DNA of 64,000 nucleotides, from positions 1-64,000 of the forward strand of contig JAZSHI010000024.1 of assembly GCA_045533195.1 (NCBI GenBank), given 5' to 3'. Made by a program: the position numbers and the translations under genes. Positions 24,943 to 34,671 of the stretch are shown here, piece after piece. Each line of letters begins with the position of its first letter. The first letter of the stretch is position 1. This DNA is from SIG607 sp045533195 (GTDB lineage Bacteria; Bacillota; Clostridia; Oscillospirales; Acutalibacteraceae). The notes under the pieces are model-generated. The model saw only the letters and a program-made list of their open reading frames with translations. It searched no databases and was not told where the DNA came from.

Positions 24943-26398
24943 TTGTATCGCCTTCGTTTTCAGGGGGAATTATTTTTTCGATTTCCTCTTCGGGAACAAT
25001 GTAAATGGGAAGCACTACCGTAACGGTGGTTCCCACTCCCTCGGTACTTTCAAGGAATAAAAGTCCTTGATGCTGTTTTATAATTTCATCGGCAACAGCA
25101 AGACCTATTCCGCTTCCTCTTACCGAATTGTTTGATTTGTAGAATTTTTCTTTTACTCTGTCAATATCCTGCGCGGGAATGCCCACACCGGTATCCTTGA
25201 CGGTTATCTTTACACAGCCGTCCTCTAATACCTCCTGAATGAGCACCTGTCCCTTTTCATTTGTATATTTAACGGCGTTATCGATTATATTTATGAACAC
25301 CTGCTTTATTCTGTCAGGGTCTCCGTTAACCGTAATTTCGTTTTTTGAAGGTGTAAAAAGCACCTCAATATTATGCTTGGCGGCAAGTTCTACGTACATA
25401 TCCACAGCCCAAGAGAGTATCTCTGCTACGTTAAAAGGACGAATGTTCAAGGTAAATCTTCCGCTTTGCATACGTGAAAAATCAAGAAGCTCCTCCACAA
25501 GACCGGACAGTCTGTCGGCTTCGCTTAACACTACGTCAAGACCTCTTTCAACAAGAGCGGTATCCTCACCCACACTCATTTTTGCCGTCTCCGCCCAACC
25601 GCGAATGGCGGTAAGGGGTGTTCGAAGCTCATGGGAAACAGATGATATAAAATCATTTTTAAGATTTTCTGCGGCAGTAAGCTCCGACTGCATATAGTTT
25701 ATGGAATCGCAAAGCTCACCGATTTCATCAGCGTGTGTAGAGCTTAATTGTTCCTTATAATCACCTGCCGCGATTTTTCTTGCGGCGGCAGAAACCGCTC
25801 TCACGGGACGTATAATGGATTTTACAAAGAAAAGTCCCGTTGTTGCCGAAAAGACAAGTACAAAAAGCGCAAGACCGATAACCATAATTACGCTTTCTCT
25901 TATCTGTCGGTTGCAAAGCTTTAAGGATACGGCATAACGAATGGCGCCGTTTGAGCCTTTTCCGTAATCTTCCAATATATAAGTACCTGCAAGAATTTTT
26001 TCTCCTGCGCTGCTTTTACCCATCCATACCGCGCTTTTAGTCTCACTTTGCAAGGCGCGTTTATAGTCGGGCATTGGTAAATCTTTTCTTTCAAAGCCGC
26101 TGGTACTGACCAGAATTTCACCATTTTTGTCAAGCACCATAATTTCAATTTTGTCCTTCGCCTCAAATTCCTCGCAATATTCCTTTGCGGCGCGCGGGAA
26201 AAAATCACTGTCCATTGTAGAAAGCTGAGAAAAACTTCTTGCATACTCTTCTGCAGAATCTTCCACATTGTTAAGATAAGTATTTCTTACTACTACACAG
26301 GTCACAGTGGCAAGTATTAAAACTATTGTAAATACAGGCAGATAAACATTTTTTATCCATCTGCTTAAAATACTCTTAAAACGAACTTCAAAATTCAA
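24935..26398 (-). CDS. Membrane sensor histidine kinase
   Basis: 487 residues. Two membrane helices (about 17-38 and 170-195) flank an extracellular sensor region, then HAMP, the HisKA domain with the phospho-acceptor His in SSVSHELRTPLTA, and the ATPase with NIIDNAVKYT, DTGVGIP and GSGIGLAVADEI. It should phosphorylate the response regulator encoded 21 bases upstream. The signal is unknown. Confidence 0.93.
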   Translation of the reverse strand: MNFEVRFKSILSRWIKNVYLPVFTIVLILATVTCVVVRNTYLNNVEDSAEEYARSFSQLSTMDSDFFPRAAKEYCEEFEAKDKIEIMVLDKNGEILVSTSGFERKDLPMPDYKRALQSETKSAVWMGKSSAGEKILAGTYILEDYGKGSNGAIRYAVSLKLCNRQIRESVIMVIGLALFVLVFSATTGLFFVKSIIRPVRAVSAAARKIAAGDYKEQLSSTHADEIGELCDSINYMQSELTAAENLKNDFISSVSHELRTPLTAIRGWAETAKMSVGEDTALVERGLDVVLSEADRLSGLVEELLDFSRMQSGRFTLNIRPFNVAEILSWAVDMYVELAAKHNIEVLFTPSKNEITVNGDPDRIKQVFINIIDNAVKYTNEKGQVLIQEVLEDGCVKITVKDTGVGIPAQDIDRVKEKFYKSNNSVRGSGIGLAVADEIIKQHQGLLFLESTEGVGTTVTVVLPIYIVPEEEIEKIIPPENEGDTNE

Positions 26399-26419
26399 CT
26401 CAATTTATCCTTTTTTACT

Positions 26420-27124
26420 TTAAGAATTTGTGCTCCATTTATAACCCATACCCCATACCGTTACAAGACGCGTAGGCTTTGAAGGGTCATCCTCTATCTT
26501 CATACGAAGTCTTCTTATATTTACGTCAACTATTTTTTCTTCTCCGAAATATCTTGCTCCCCAAACACGTGTCAATATATCGTTTCTGTCAAGGGCAGTA
26601 TCGGGATTCTGGAAGAAATATTCAACTATCTGGAACTCTACCTGAGTAAGCTCAATGGGATTTCCGTTCTTAGAAAGGGTTCTTCTGCGAAGATTAAGAA
26701 CAAACTCATCCAGCTTTATTTCATCTCCTGCCGAAACGGCTGTATTGCGGTTCATTTCCACACGTCTATATAGAGAGTCAACTCGGGCAAGAAGCTCACT
26801 TGGGCTGAAGGGCTTTGTAATATAATCGTCTGCGCCCAGCATAAGACCACTTACCTTGTCCATTTCCTGAGTACGTGCGGTAAGCATAATAATACCAAGA
26901 GATTTACTTCTGCTTCTAAGCTCCTTACACAGCGTGAAGCCGTCCATTCCGGGCATCGAAATATCAAGAAGGGCAATATCGAAGCTGTCGGGCGCCAAAT
27001 CATATATTTCAAGAGCCTCTTCACCGCTTCCCGCCTGAACTGCGGTATATCCTGCGCGCTGAAGATTAATGGCTTCAAATTCTCTTATTGCTACTTCGTC
27101 CTCTACCAAAAGAAGCTTTCTCAT
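26420..27124 (-). CDS. OmpR/PhoB-type response regulator
   Basis: 234 residues. Receiver domain with Asp in LLDISMPGMDG and Lys in KPFSPSELL, then a winged-helix DNA-binding domain (DVNIRRLRMKIEDDP, WGMGYKW). Partner of the downstream histidine kinase. Gene order lipoprotein-regulator-kinase suggests the lipoprotein is part of the same signalling unit. Confidence 0.95.
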   Translation of the reverse strand: MRKLLLVEDEVAIREFEAINLQRAGYTAVQAGSGEEALEIYDLAPDSFDIALLDISMPGMDGFTLCKELRSRSKSLGIIMLTARTQEMDKVSGLMLGADDYITKPFSPSELLARVDSLYRRVEMNRNTAVSAGDEIKLDEFVLNLRRRTLSKNGNPIELTQVEFQIVEYFFQNPDTALDRNDILTRVWGARYFGEEKIVDVNIRRLRMKIEDDPSKPTRLVTVWGMGYKWSTNS

Positions 27125-27127
27125 ATG

Positions 27128-28447
27128 TTATCCTCCTATAAGTGCAAACGTTTCTTTTATGGTTTTTTCGTCAATCTCGAACTTATGTGCATCCTCCGAT
27201 AGCTTTGCAAGCCATACCTGAGTATCGCTGATATCGAGAACAATATAGCCCTCGTTGTATATTGCGCTATCGTATGAGATTTTTGAAACAACCCTTATTC
27301 TGAAAATTTCATTACCGAACTTTTTATTCTTATAATCATAGTCATAAACTATTCTTTCTCTCATTTCCAGATTTCGCACCGTTGCTGAATTAAATGCCAA
27401 ATCCTTAGTAAGAGTCAGGCTGTAGCCGTCAGAATAATTCATAAGGGTATAAAATTTATCCACAAGCTCTTTCCCGTCAAAAGCCTTCCACACCGTAAGA
27501 TATGCCGCCGATACCGACTGATTTATATCTACTGGCTGTTCTATCATAACGGGAATTTCGGGAACAGAGTCATTATCAAAATCTCTGCAAGGAACTATCT
27601 GCGGACGGAAGGTATCCACCGTCTCCTTTGTTTCGGCATTGTAAAACGGGGAAATGAGCGCTCCGTTATCAACATATAAAATCTCGGTAACAAGTCCCGC
27701 ACCCTTTACACAGTCGATATATAAACAGTATCTTTCGTCACTCATTTTTACAAGTATTGGATCATAGTACGCTGTAACGTTAGGATCTAAAGTACATACA
27801 CCCAGCTGAGCAACACCTCTTACGGTGATATCAAAATATTTTGCATAAGCGCTGACAGCCGCCTGATCAAGATAAACCGTCAAAATGTCGGTGGAAAAAC
27901 CGTTATCCAAATCGCAAAGAACAAAGGTGGTGTAAGGCTCTTCTATAAGAGTCATTAAGGTCTTTCCTGTATAATCGTAAACCGAAACGGTCTTATCAAC
28001 CGCACCGTAAACATTCCAGCCTACAACAATTTCTTTTGTGCCGTCGCCGTCAGTATCAACGAAATGCACCCTTTCGACACCGCCCGCTACGATTTCCTCG
28101 GTGGCAAAACAGCTCCAAACGCCGTCAACACTGCCCAACACCGATACGTGCATTGTTACGGTATTATCTACGCTGGTGCTGTAAAAGGCAACCGCCTCGT
28201 TAACTCTGTCACCGTCCAAATCAACCAATGTTATGGCTGATTTCGTTTCGCCGGAAGCGGGGAATTTAAAGGAATATTTTCCGCTAATAGACTTTTCCAA
28301 AGCCTCTTGCACAGGCTGAAGCTCACCCGTCAGCTTTGGCGCGACAAGAAGGGATTCTGCATCTCTTGTAAAGGGGGAGCAACCGCAAAGAGACATACTC
28401 AGCAGTATAACTGCAAGACATATAATTAAAGCTGATTTCTTCTTCAC
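27128..28447 (-). CDS. Lipoprotein with FG-GAP/VCBS-like repeats
   Basis: 439 residues. A lipobox (SLCGC) ends the signal peptide. Several Asp-rich loops, LVDLDGDRVNEAV, FVDTDGDGTKEIVVG and CRDFDNDSVPEIPV, look like calcium-binding beta-propeller repeats of FG-GAP type. It would be anchored outside the membrane. It ends three bases before the response-regulator start, so it could be an accessory sensor for the kinase (inference). No enzymatic motif. Confidence 0.8.
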   Translation of the reverse strand: MKKKSALIICLAVILLSMSLCGCSPFTRDAESLLVAPKLTGELQPVQEALEKSISGKYSFKFPASGETKSAITLVDLDGDRVNEAVAFYSTSVDNTVTMHVSVLGSVDGVWSCFATEEIVAGGVERVHFVDTDGDGTKEIVVGWNVYGAVDKTVSVYDYTGKTLMTLIEEPYTTFVLCDLDNGFSTDILTVYLDQAAVSAYAKYFDITVRGVAQLGVCTLDPNVTAYYDPILVKMSDERYCLYIDCVKGAGLVTEILYVDNGALISPFYNAETKETVDTFRPQIVPCRDFDNDSVPEIPVMIEQPVDINQSVSAAYLTVWKAFDGKELVDKFYTLMNYSDGYSLTLTKDLAFNSATVRNLEMRERIVYDYDYKNKKFGNEIFRIRVVSKISYDSAIYNEGYIVLDISDTQVWLAKLSEDAHKFEIDEKTIKETFALIGG

Positions 28448-28549
28448 TGGGCTACCTCCTTTTGCACATACTTATACATAAAACATTGTACCACAAAAGT
28501 TACAAAATGGGAACAATTATTTTTAATTTTTACAAAAAATTAAAAATAA

Positions 28550-28606
28550 GGGAGTAGGGGAATAGAAATTTCTTCTTACCCCTTTTCCCTATTCCATATT
28601 CCCTAA
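28550..28606. repeat. TAGGG-type G/C-rich intergenic box
   Basis: GGGAGTAGGGGAATAG is followed by a complementary CCCTATTCC...CCCT segment, so the stretch can fold. Related strings occur near 3025, 36690 and 55380 (see findings). Confidence 0.5.
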
Positions 28607-28610
28607 AATA

Positions 28611-28644
28611 AAACAAATGCCTCACGTAAGCGAGGCATTTGTTT
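28611..28644 (-). terminator. Terminator of the Gld-like operon
   Basis: Thirteen-base perfect stem AAACAAATGCCTC with its complement, 8-base loop, T run. It overlaps the DUF4340 stop codon. Confidence 0.85.
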
Positions 28645-30191
28645 TATTTTATCAGTTTCTCTATTTCTCTAACCAGTTTATCGTAAGCGGTGGAGGAAAT
28701 CTGTCCCATAGGCGTTCCGCCCACGCTGTATTGATAACGGGAATCGCTTATTTTAAAGAAGGAAAGTACTGTCGGAGCAGAACCGTCGTGATGCTTTAAG
28801 GTAATACTAAGGTCAGCCTTCTTTGATACCTTCTGGGTATTATAATCAATAGCGGTAGTACCTATAAAGAGGGCATAGAAGGTCTGGAAAGGCTCACTTT
28901 CTATAGTTTTTCCGTTGCACTTAATGTCATAGCCTTCTTCATCTTCTTTTTTGTTAAGTGTGAAGGCGGCATTAATATCTCCCGTCACGTTAAACTCGCT
29001 AACGTCTGCGATAGACTCCAGCGCCATAAAGCCTAAATAGAAATCCTTTTCCTCATTGGAAAGATATTCCATACTGCTTATGGTAACGGTTCTTATCATT
29101 CTGTCGGTAGAAGCAAGAATGTAATACTGAGTCATACTTTCATCGGTTGCTTTAAGTTTATAGGAATAGTTCTTTCCTGCAACCTTTAAAGTGATTACAA
29201 TATCAGGCTTATCAAGACCGAATTTCTTGATACTCTCTTTCGACTGGTCGAAGGACACAGCGCTTGAAGCAGAAACACCGTTTGCAAAGGAATTTCTTAT
29301 ATCCTCAACAACACCGTCTGCAATTCTGAGCTTCGGCGAAGTGCAGATATAGGTGGCGTAGGAGCTAAATCTGTTATCCCTATTGGGAATAAACACAAGG
29401 GGCTTTTCAAATCTGCTGCCCGAAATTGTAAGGGTATCAAAGTCGCTAAGCACACCCTCACTGTCAAAATAACCTGCATTGTCGCTGTTTTTTTCAATTG
29501 CGGGAATTGCGGTGCTTATAGCAAGGTCTAAAGGCTCTACAATAAAGCCCGTAAGGGTGCTTCTGCTGACAAGATAAATTTTATTGGGATAGTAAGAAAT
29601 ATGCAAATATGCATACTGTCCGTCTGCAGTAGAATTACCCTGAGTCAGCACAAAGTTCTGTTTTTGGTCATTTGCCTCAACCTTTACGGTAACAACCGGC
29701 TTATCAAGACCGAACTGCGCTTTTTGGGTGTTTTGGTCATAATCATATTCGCCGAATACCGTAACAGCAGATGCATATGACGCTATCTGATTAAGAGAGG
29801 TTTTATCAATAAGGGTTTCATCATAGCCCTCAAGGGTCCAAACCTGCTTTTGCTGTCCGCTTTCTTCTTTCATACTGCTGTTTAAAACCAAGGTGGCTGC
29901 ATCGTGAATAACGGTAAGCTTTTTAAAGGAAGACGCACTTAACGTCACCATCTGTTTAGGTTCAAAGGTACTGCCCTCGCCTGACGACTTTTCTGCAATA
30001 TATTTTGCTACCCACCATACGCTGCCGCCAATTATGGCAACAACGAGGAAGATTGCCAGAAGTCTTAAGCCGAGACGGTGTTTACCCGCTTTTTTCTTAT
30101 CTTTATGCTCACTTGGTGCGGCAAAAACCGTGGAGGAAGAAAAATCGTCCTCCTGTTCCTCGGGAATGAAATCCTTTTGGTTTTCAGACAT
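28644..30191 (-). CDS. DUF4340 domain protein of a Gld-like ABC system
   Basis: 515 residues. An N-terminal cytoplasmic tail and one membrane helix (about 40-62) precede a long extracytoplasmic region with two similar beta-rich DUF4340 modules (NQIASYASAVTVFGEYDYD; FGLDKPVVTVKV and FGLDKPDIVITLKV show the duplication). DUF4340 proteins accompany GldG-type components. The ATG overlaps the GldG-like stop by one base. Last gene of the four-gene operon. Confidence 0.85.
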   Translation of the reverse strand: MSENQKDFIPEEQEDDFSSSTVFAAPSEHKDKKKAGKHRLGLRLLAIFLVVAIIGGSVWWVAKYIAEKSSGEGSTFEPKQMVTLSASSFKKLTVIHDAATLVLNSSMKEESGQQKQVWTLEGYDETLIDKTSLNQIASYASAVTVFGEYDYDQNTQKAQFGLDKPVVTVKVEANDQKQNFVLTQGNSTADGQYAYLHISYYPNKIYLVSRSTLTGFIVEPLDLAISTAIPAIEKNSDNAGYFDSEGVLSDFDTLTISGSRFEKPLVFIPNRDNRFSSYATYICTSPKLRIADGVVEDIRNSFANGVSASSAVSFDQSKESIKKFGLDKPDIVITLKVAGKNYSYKLKATDESMTQYYILASTDRMIRTVTISSMEYLSNEEKDFYLGFMALESIADVSEFNVTGDINAAFTLNKKEDEEGYDIKCNGKTIESEPFQTFYALFIGTTAIDYNTQKVSKKADLSITLKHHDGSAPTVLSFFKISDSRYQYSVGGTPMGQISSTAYDKLVREIEKLIK

Positions 30192-31756
30192 TATTTATTT
30201 CTCCTTATAAAGAATATAGCAAATGCTGCGGCAAGAACAAGTAAGGGAAGAACTCCCACAAATATAATTCTGACAGCCTTTACCGATGCGCTGGAGGTAA
30301 CGTAAAGCTCACTTGTAGCATCTATAGTCTTGTTTTCGAATGTAATTGTCTTTTCGCTCATTCCCGTACCGTAACGAAGGGCATTAAGAGCGGTAAGCTT
30401 ATAATCAACGGTACTTGCATATCTTTCAATATATTCCTGAGAAATAAAGTCAATACTTGAGAATGCAATTACACGGCTGAAGATACTCTTATCGGTGTCG
30501 TTATCAAAATCCTCTTCGGTAGAAATAATTGCATTGGAAAGCTTACGCTTTTCAAGGTCCTTTGAAGGAGCAACCGAAGGATCGGCGGAAACAGGAACAA
30601 TTACAGATGTACCGTTTGTGCCGATAATGGTTTGGGTAGTTCTTCCGCCGTAGTTTTCGCCGTTTTCGTACATAGGTACGTTATAACCGCTTAAAAATGC
30701 ATTGGCAATGGTAAATGGAGCGTTACTCTGTCCAAAAGACATATAGGTTGCGTGGTTTTTATCCATATAGTAACCGTCATTGGTTTCGAAAACTATACCG
30801 TTTTCAACCGCGATTCCCCATTCGCCAAGGAAGTTATAAAGGTTAGGCAATCTCTGATAGCCTGTATCACCGTAGAACAAAAGGGTTTTTGAAAGTTTTC
30901 CGTTGCCCTCTAAGAATACACTTAATGCGCTAAGCTCTTCTTTGGTGAAGTCCTTAACGGGAGCAACAATAACAGCCGCATCGTATTCCTGAGGAATTTC
31001 CTTTAAAATATCTCCTGTAATTTCGTCAACCTTAAAGTTATTGAGTTCAAGCACTCCTTTAAAGTAATCAAATGTACCTGCTTTGCTGTGGGAAGCAAGG
31101 AAAGCAACCTTTTTGGTTTCTTCGCTGATTACAGAAGCAACGGCGCTTGTAAGGGAGGTTTCAAGGCGGGAACCGTTAATGTAGTAGTAATCATATCCCA
31201 TAGAAGCCATACCCGAGGTATCCTCAGCAGTATATATATCGGTAAGGGTAAGATTTCTGTAGTTGTCAAGGGTTGCGCCGCTTGAAGTTGTAAAGGAACA
31301 GGTTACAAGAATATCACCGTACATAAAGGACTCAGGGTATTTGGTAGAAATTTCAGCCATCTGAGTACCGTAGGGGTCCATATAGGTAACCTTGATATTT
31401 TTGTTTAAATCGGCATACTTTTCAAGGAACTTGGTGGTCTGCTCATAGTAGTCACCGGTAGAATCGGTATAACCCATCTGATTAGCATAGTAGTTCATAT
31501 AACCGCCGTAATATTCACTTGCCGAAGCAGCCATTACGTAAATGTTAATTTCTTTATCAACACTTTTAATATACTCTGCGTTTTCTTCGCTGATAGAGTG
31601 CTTTTTGTCGCTGGTAAGGTCATATTCCAAATCGACGCGCTTTGCAAGAAAGCTCATAAGAACATTCACTAAAATCGCGCCCGTAAGAACGATAGCAATA
31701 GCAAGTACAGCGTAACCGCCGCGTTTAAATAAAAATCTGTTTTTAATCTTAGCCAT
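30191..31756 (-). CDS. GldG-like ABC transporter auxiliary protein
   Basis: 521 residues with a membrane helix at about 12-34 and another at the C-terminus (about 492-515), enclosing a large extracytoplasmic domain. The family pattern is clear: YDLTSDKKHSISEE, and a beta-alpha DUF-type core with APVKDFTKEELSALSVFL. In Bacteroidetes GldG partners GldA and GldF in gliding; in Firmicutes the same set is an export system of unknown substrate. Confidence 0.85.
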   Translation of the reverse strand: MAKIKNRFLFKRGGYAVLAIAIVLTGAILVNVLMSFLAKRVDLEYDLTSDKKHSISEENAEYIKSVDKEINIYVMAASASEYYGGYMNYYANQMGYTDSTGDYYEQTTKFLEKYADLNKNIKVTYMDPYGTQMAEISTKYPESFMYGDILVTCSFTTSSGATLDNYRNLTLTDIYTAEDTSGMASMGYDYYYINGSRLETSLTSAVASVISEETKKVAFLASHSKAGTFDYFKGVLELNNFKVDEITGDILKEIPQEYDAAVIVAPVKDFTKEELSALSVFLEGNGKLSKTLLFYGDTGYQRLPNLYNFLGEWGIAVENGIVFETNDGYYMDKNHATYMSFGQSNAPFTIANAFLSGYNVPMYENGENYGGRTTQTIIGTNGTSVIVPVSADPSVAPSKDLEKRKLSNAIISTEEDFDNDTDKSIFSRVIAFSSIDFISQEYIERYASTVDYKLTALNALRYGTGMSEKTITFENKTIDATSELYVTSSASVKAVRIIFVGVLPLLVLAAAFAIFFIRRNK

Positions 31757-31771
31757 TTTACCGTCCCCCTT

Positions 31772-32476
31772 TTAAGACCATCTGCGTTTCTCGACAGAAC
31801 GAACAGAAAGGAACACGAATACTATAATTACGGTAATGTAGTAAACAACGTCCTCTACCTTTAATATACTGTCGGAGAAGCTTGTGAATCTGTCCAGCAA
31901 AGCAATGGCAGATGTGATTTTTGTAAGCCATTCAATTCCGATAATCTGGAATATCTGTGAAATGAACATTATTACAATGTTTGCAACTACCGAAAGAACT
32001 GCCGCAAGAGCTGTGCTTTCTGTAATGGAGGAAATAAAAATTCCTATTGCAATAAGTGTAGAGCCTAAAAGCAAAGTTCCAAGCAAGGAATATAAAAACT
32101 GCAACCAGTTTGCTGCTGCATGGTAAGAAACTATAGTCTGGAAAATGATTAGAGGCGCATTTGCTATAGCGTAAATTGATACACAAGCCCAGAATTTGCC
32201 CATAATTACAGAGGTTACCGAAACAGGAGCGGTAAGAAGCACCTGATCCACCTTCTGACGCTTATCTTCACTTATGGTTCTCATTGTAAGAAGAGGAATA
32301 AGGAAGATGGTAAGATAAAGGGGGAACATAAAGGGAATTCTGTAAACCTCGGTACTGCCCGCTTGATAAAGGGCTGCAAACATAAGACCTTCAATAGCAA
32401 AGAAGGCTGCAAAAAATACATAGGAAATAATGGAGGTAAAATACGCTCTCATTTCACGTCTAAATATAGCACTCAT
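31772..32476 (-). CDS. ABC-2 type permease (GldF-like)
   Basis: 234 residues, six predicted membrane helices, with the ABC-2 pattern IPLLTMRTISEDKRQKVDQ between helices. It is 15 bases before the GldG-like gene and abuts the ATPase gene. Confidence 0.88.
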   Translation of the reverse strand: MSAIFRREMRAYFTSIISYVFFAAFFAIEGLMFAALYQAGSTEVYRIPFMFPLYLTIFLIPLLTMRTISEDKRQKVDQVLLTAPVSVTSVIMGKFWACVSIYAIANAPLIIFQTIVSYHAAANWLQFLYSLLGTLLLGSTLIAIGIFISSITESTALAAVLSVVANIVIMFISQIFQIIGIEWLTKITSAIALLDRFTSFSDSILKVEDVVYYITVIIVFVFLSVRSVEKRRWS

Positions 32477-33571
32477 TTAGTTTTCCTCCTTTGCGTTTTC
32501 TTCCGCCTCGGCTTCATTTATTGCTTCAGCTATCGCTGCCTTCGTTTCAAGCTGTTCCTCGTCTATATCTTCAGCAACTTCAGCCTTTGCTTCGTTCTGC
32601 TGTAGGTCGTTATCAGACGGCTCAAAGTAAGACTGCATATCGTCATCTCCGGTAAGACGAAGGAATATCTGCTCAAGGGTAAGCTCGTTGCTTTTAAGAG
32701 ACAAAAGAACCTTCTGTCTTTCTGCAAGACGCTTTGTTACCTCTGCTCTTATATCAGCATCAGCCTCGGGGAATATATGATAATCTCTGCTTCCGCTTTC
32801 AAGCTCACCAAGACATTCTACTGCCTTTACGTCCTTAACGCTTTTAAGTACGCCCATAACGTCATCCTCTCTGCCCATAACTCTGGCAATAAGAGAATGG
32901 TCTTTTGAGAGATTCTTAGAAAGGTTTTCGGGAGTATCATCGGCAATTATGTGACCGCGGTTAATTATAATAACACGCTTACATACCGCCTGAACCTCGG
33001 AAAGAATGTGGGAGGAAAGAATAATGGTGTGATTTTTTCCAAGCTTTGTAATAAGATCGCGGATTTCAATAATCTGCTTAGGGTCAAGACCAACGGTAGG
33101 CTCGTCCAAAATAAGTACGTCGGGGTTTCCCACAAGTGCGCCTGCAATACCAACACGCTGACGGAAACCTTTTGAAAGGTTTTTAATAAGTCTTCCTTCA
33201 ACCTCGTCAATACGTACAAGACGGATAATTTCATCAATATGTGCTTTTTTCGGAAATCTTACCTTCTTTAAATTATATATGAAATATAGATACTCTCTTA
33301 CAGTCATATCAAGATAAAGGGGAGGAATTTCGGGCAGATAGCCGATTCTCTTTTTAGCAAGTTCGGGATCGGTCATAATATTAAAGCCGTCAATTTTAAC
33401 CTCACCCTGAGTAAGAGAGAGATAACCGGTTAAAATATTCATTATAGTGGATTTACCCGCGCCGTTAGGGCCGAGAAAGCCTACAACTTCGCCCTTGCTT
33501 ATCCTAAAATTAGCATTTTCAACAGCCAGATGTGTGCCGTATCTTTTGCTTAGTCCGGAAACATTAATCAT
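32477..33571 (-). CDS. ABC transporter ATP-binding protein (GldA-like)
   Basis: 364 residues. Walker A GPNGAGKST, signature LSKGFRQRV, Walker B VLILDEPTVGLDP, and the switch His in ILSSHIL. After the ATPase is a DUF4162-like region, then an unusual C-terminal tail of about 45 residues, strongly acidic and alanine-rich. It energises the ABC-2 permease. First gene of the operon. Confidence 0.92.
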   Translation of the reverse strand: MINVSGLSKRYGTHLAVENANFRISKGEVVGFLGPNGAGKSTIMNILTGYLSLTQGEVKIDGFNIMTDPELAKKRIGYLPEIPPLYLDMTVREYLYFIYNLKKVRFPKKAHIDEIIRLVRIDEVEGRLIKNLSKGFRQRVGIAGALVGNPDVLILDEPTVGLDPKQIIEIRDLITKLGKNHTIILSSHILSEVQAVCKRVIIINRGHIIADDTPENLSKNLSKDHSLIARVMGREDDVMGVLKSVKDVKAVECLGELESGSRDYHIFPEADADIRAEVTKRLAERQKVLLSLKSNELTLEQIFLRLTGDDDMQSYFEPSDNDLQQNEAKAEVAEDIDEEQLETKAAIAEAINEAEAEENAKEEN

Positions 33572-33734
33572 TTAGGGACACTCCTTTTAAGAAATTAAAA
33601 ACATTTATTACAGTTTACAACATTCCCTTTTATAAATTGTAAATAAACTATAAATTGTTCATACAGAAATATTATACAATGTAATGCAAATTATATCAAG
33701 TATTTTTAGTTTTAATATTTTTCAAAAAAAATAC

Positions 33735-33763
33735 TTGACAATCTCGTTACAAGTTGTTATAAT
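33735..33763 (+). promoter_or_regulatory. Sigma-A promoter of the tRNA operon
   Basis: Perfect TTGACA (33735-33740), 17-base spacer, perfect TATAAT (33758-33763), 31 bases before tRNA-Met. Confidence 0.9.
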
Positions 33764-33794
33764 GTCAAAGTCGCGATATGTGACTGATATAAAT

Positions 33795-33871
33795 GGCGAT
33801 ATAGCTCAGTTGGCTAGAGCATGCGGTTCATACCCGCAGTGTCGTAGGTTCAAGTCCCACTATCGCCACCA
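33795..33871 (+). tRNA. tRNA-Met (CAT), probably elongator
   Basis: 77 bases with encoded CCA. The acceptor stem GGCGATA/TATCGCC is fully paired, including the 1-72 pair that initiators lack. Anticodon CAT. A lysidine-modified tRNA-Ile2 also carries CAT and cannot be fully excluded. Confidence 0.93.
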
Positions 33872-33875
33872 ATAC

Positions 33876-33951
33876 GGCCCGGTGGTCAAGAGGCCTAAGA
33901 CACCGCCCTTTCACGGCGGTAACACGAGTTCGAATCTCGTCCGGGTCACCA
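33876..33951 (+). tRNA. tRNA-Glu (TTC)
   Basis: 76 bases with encoded CCA. Anticodon stem CCGCC/GGCGG with loop CTTTCAC gives anticodon TTC. It lies four bases after tRNA-Met. Confidence 0.95.
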
Positions 33952-33953
33952 AC

Positions 33954-33994
33954 AAAAAAGCCTGATTTGTCTAATAGACAAGTCAGGCTTTTTT
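33954..33994 (+). terminator. Terminator of the tRNA pair
   Basis: An 18-base stem (one G-T pair) with a TAATA loop and a T run, directly after tRNA-Glu. Confidence 0.85.
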
Positions 33995-33995
33995 G

Positions 33996-34162
33996 AATGA
34001 TGTTTGCCTTTGGCAAATGATGTCACTTACGCTAACGATGACGGCTTCGCCTTGTGATGTCGCTTCGCTAATGTTTTCGAGCAAACATCGCATCATTGCG
34101 AGTTATACGAGCAACATCATTATGCAACGCATAACATCATATCACCGTCAGGTGATGCATCA
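33996..34162. repeat. Hairpin array with TGATG spacers then CATCA spacers
   Basis: The left half is a series of small hairpins (TTTGCC/GGCAAA, GGCTTCGCC, TCGCTTCGC) separated by TGATG. The right half has hairpins (TTATGC/GCATAA, ATCACC/GGTGAT) separated by CATCA, so the whole is roughly self-complementary. It leads directly into the promoter of the four-helix-bundle gene. Confidence 0.75.
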
Positions 34163-34191
34163 TTGAAACATTCTGGATTTTATGATATAAT
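34163..34191 (+). promoter_or_regulatory. Sigma-A promoter of the four-helix-bundle gene
   Basis: TTGAAA (34163-34168), 17 bases, perfect TATAAT (34186-34191). The -35 overlaps the last repeat unit of the hairpin array. Confidence 0.8.
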
Positions 34192-34211
34192 TTAAAAAAG
34201 GAGGCGATTTT

Positions 34212-34574
34212 GTGAAAGAAAACAAGCTTGCAGAGCTTTCGATGAATTTTTCCGTAGATATTATAAATCTTGTAAAGCGTTTGAAAGCAAATCATGAATC
34301 TATTATTTCTAATCAAATTGGCAGAAGCGGAACAAGCATTGGTGCTAATATCAACGAAGCACAATACGCACAAGGTAAAAAAGATTTTATTTCCAAACTA
34401 GAAATTGCCCTAAAAGAAGCAAGTGAAACAGGTTATTGGCTTGAATTATTACGCAGAACAAATTATATCGACGAACAGCTGTATATGGCACTGTCTTCTA
34501 AATGCACTTCTTTAAGAGTGATGTTGATCGCATCCTGCCGCACCGCAAAGGAGAATTCCAGTGAAAAAAAGTGA
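34212..34574 (+). CDS. Four-helix-bundle protein (23S rRNA intervening-sequence type)
   Basis: 120 residues from a GTG start preceded by AAGGAGG. The family pattern is ELSMNFSVDIINLVK, SNQIGRSGTSIGANINEA, and KLEIALKEASETGYWLELL. Such proteins are encoded inside 23S rRNA intervening sequences and in stand-alone cassettes; a relative (Avd) serves diversity-generating retroelements, but no reverse transcriptase is present here. The gene is enclosed by hairpin-rich DNA next to tRNA genes, which suggests a small mobile cassette (inference). The 34575-34671 stretch after it continues the TGATG-like hairpin style. Confidence 0.9.
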   Translation: MKENKLAELSMNFSVDIINLVKRLKANHESIISNQIGRSGTSIGANINEAQYAQGKKDFISKLEIALKEASETGYWLELLRRTNYIDEQLYMALSSKCTSLRVMLIASCRTAKENSSEKK

Positions 34575-34671
34575 GTTTTATTTGCATGGTTAAGCCATTT
34601 TGCACAGAAAATTATTTGTGGCACGTATTTTCTGCAGCTTGATGTGATACAACGCTTCGCTTTGATTATAC

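Noticed and set aside
34212..34574. Diversity-generating retroelement accessory (Avd)
   Set aside because: The protein is related in fold, but there is no reverse transcriptase, template repeat or variable repeat.
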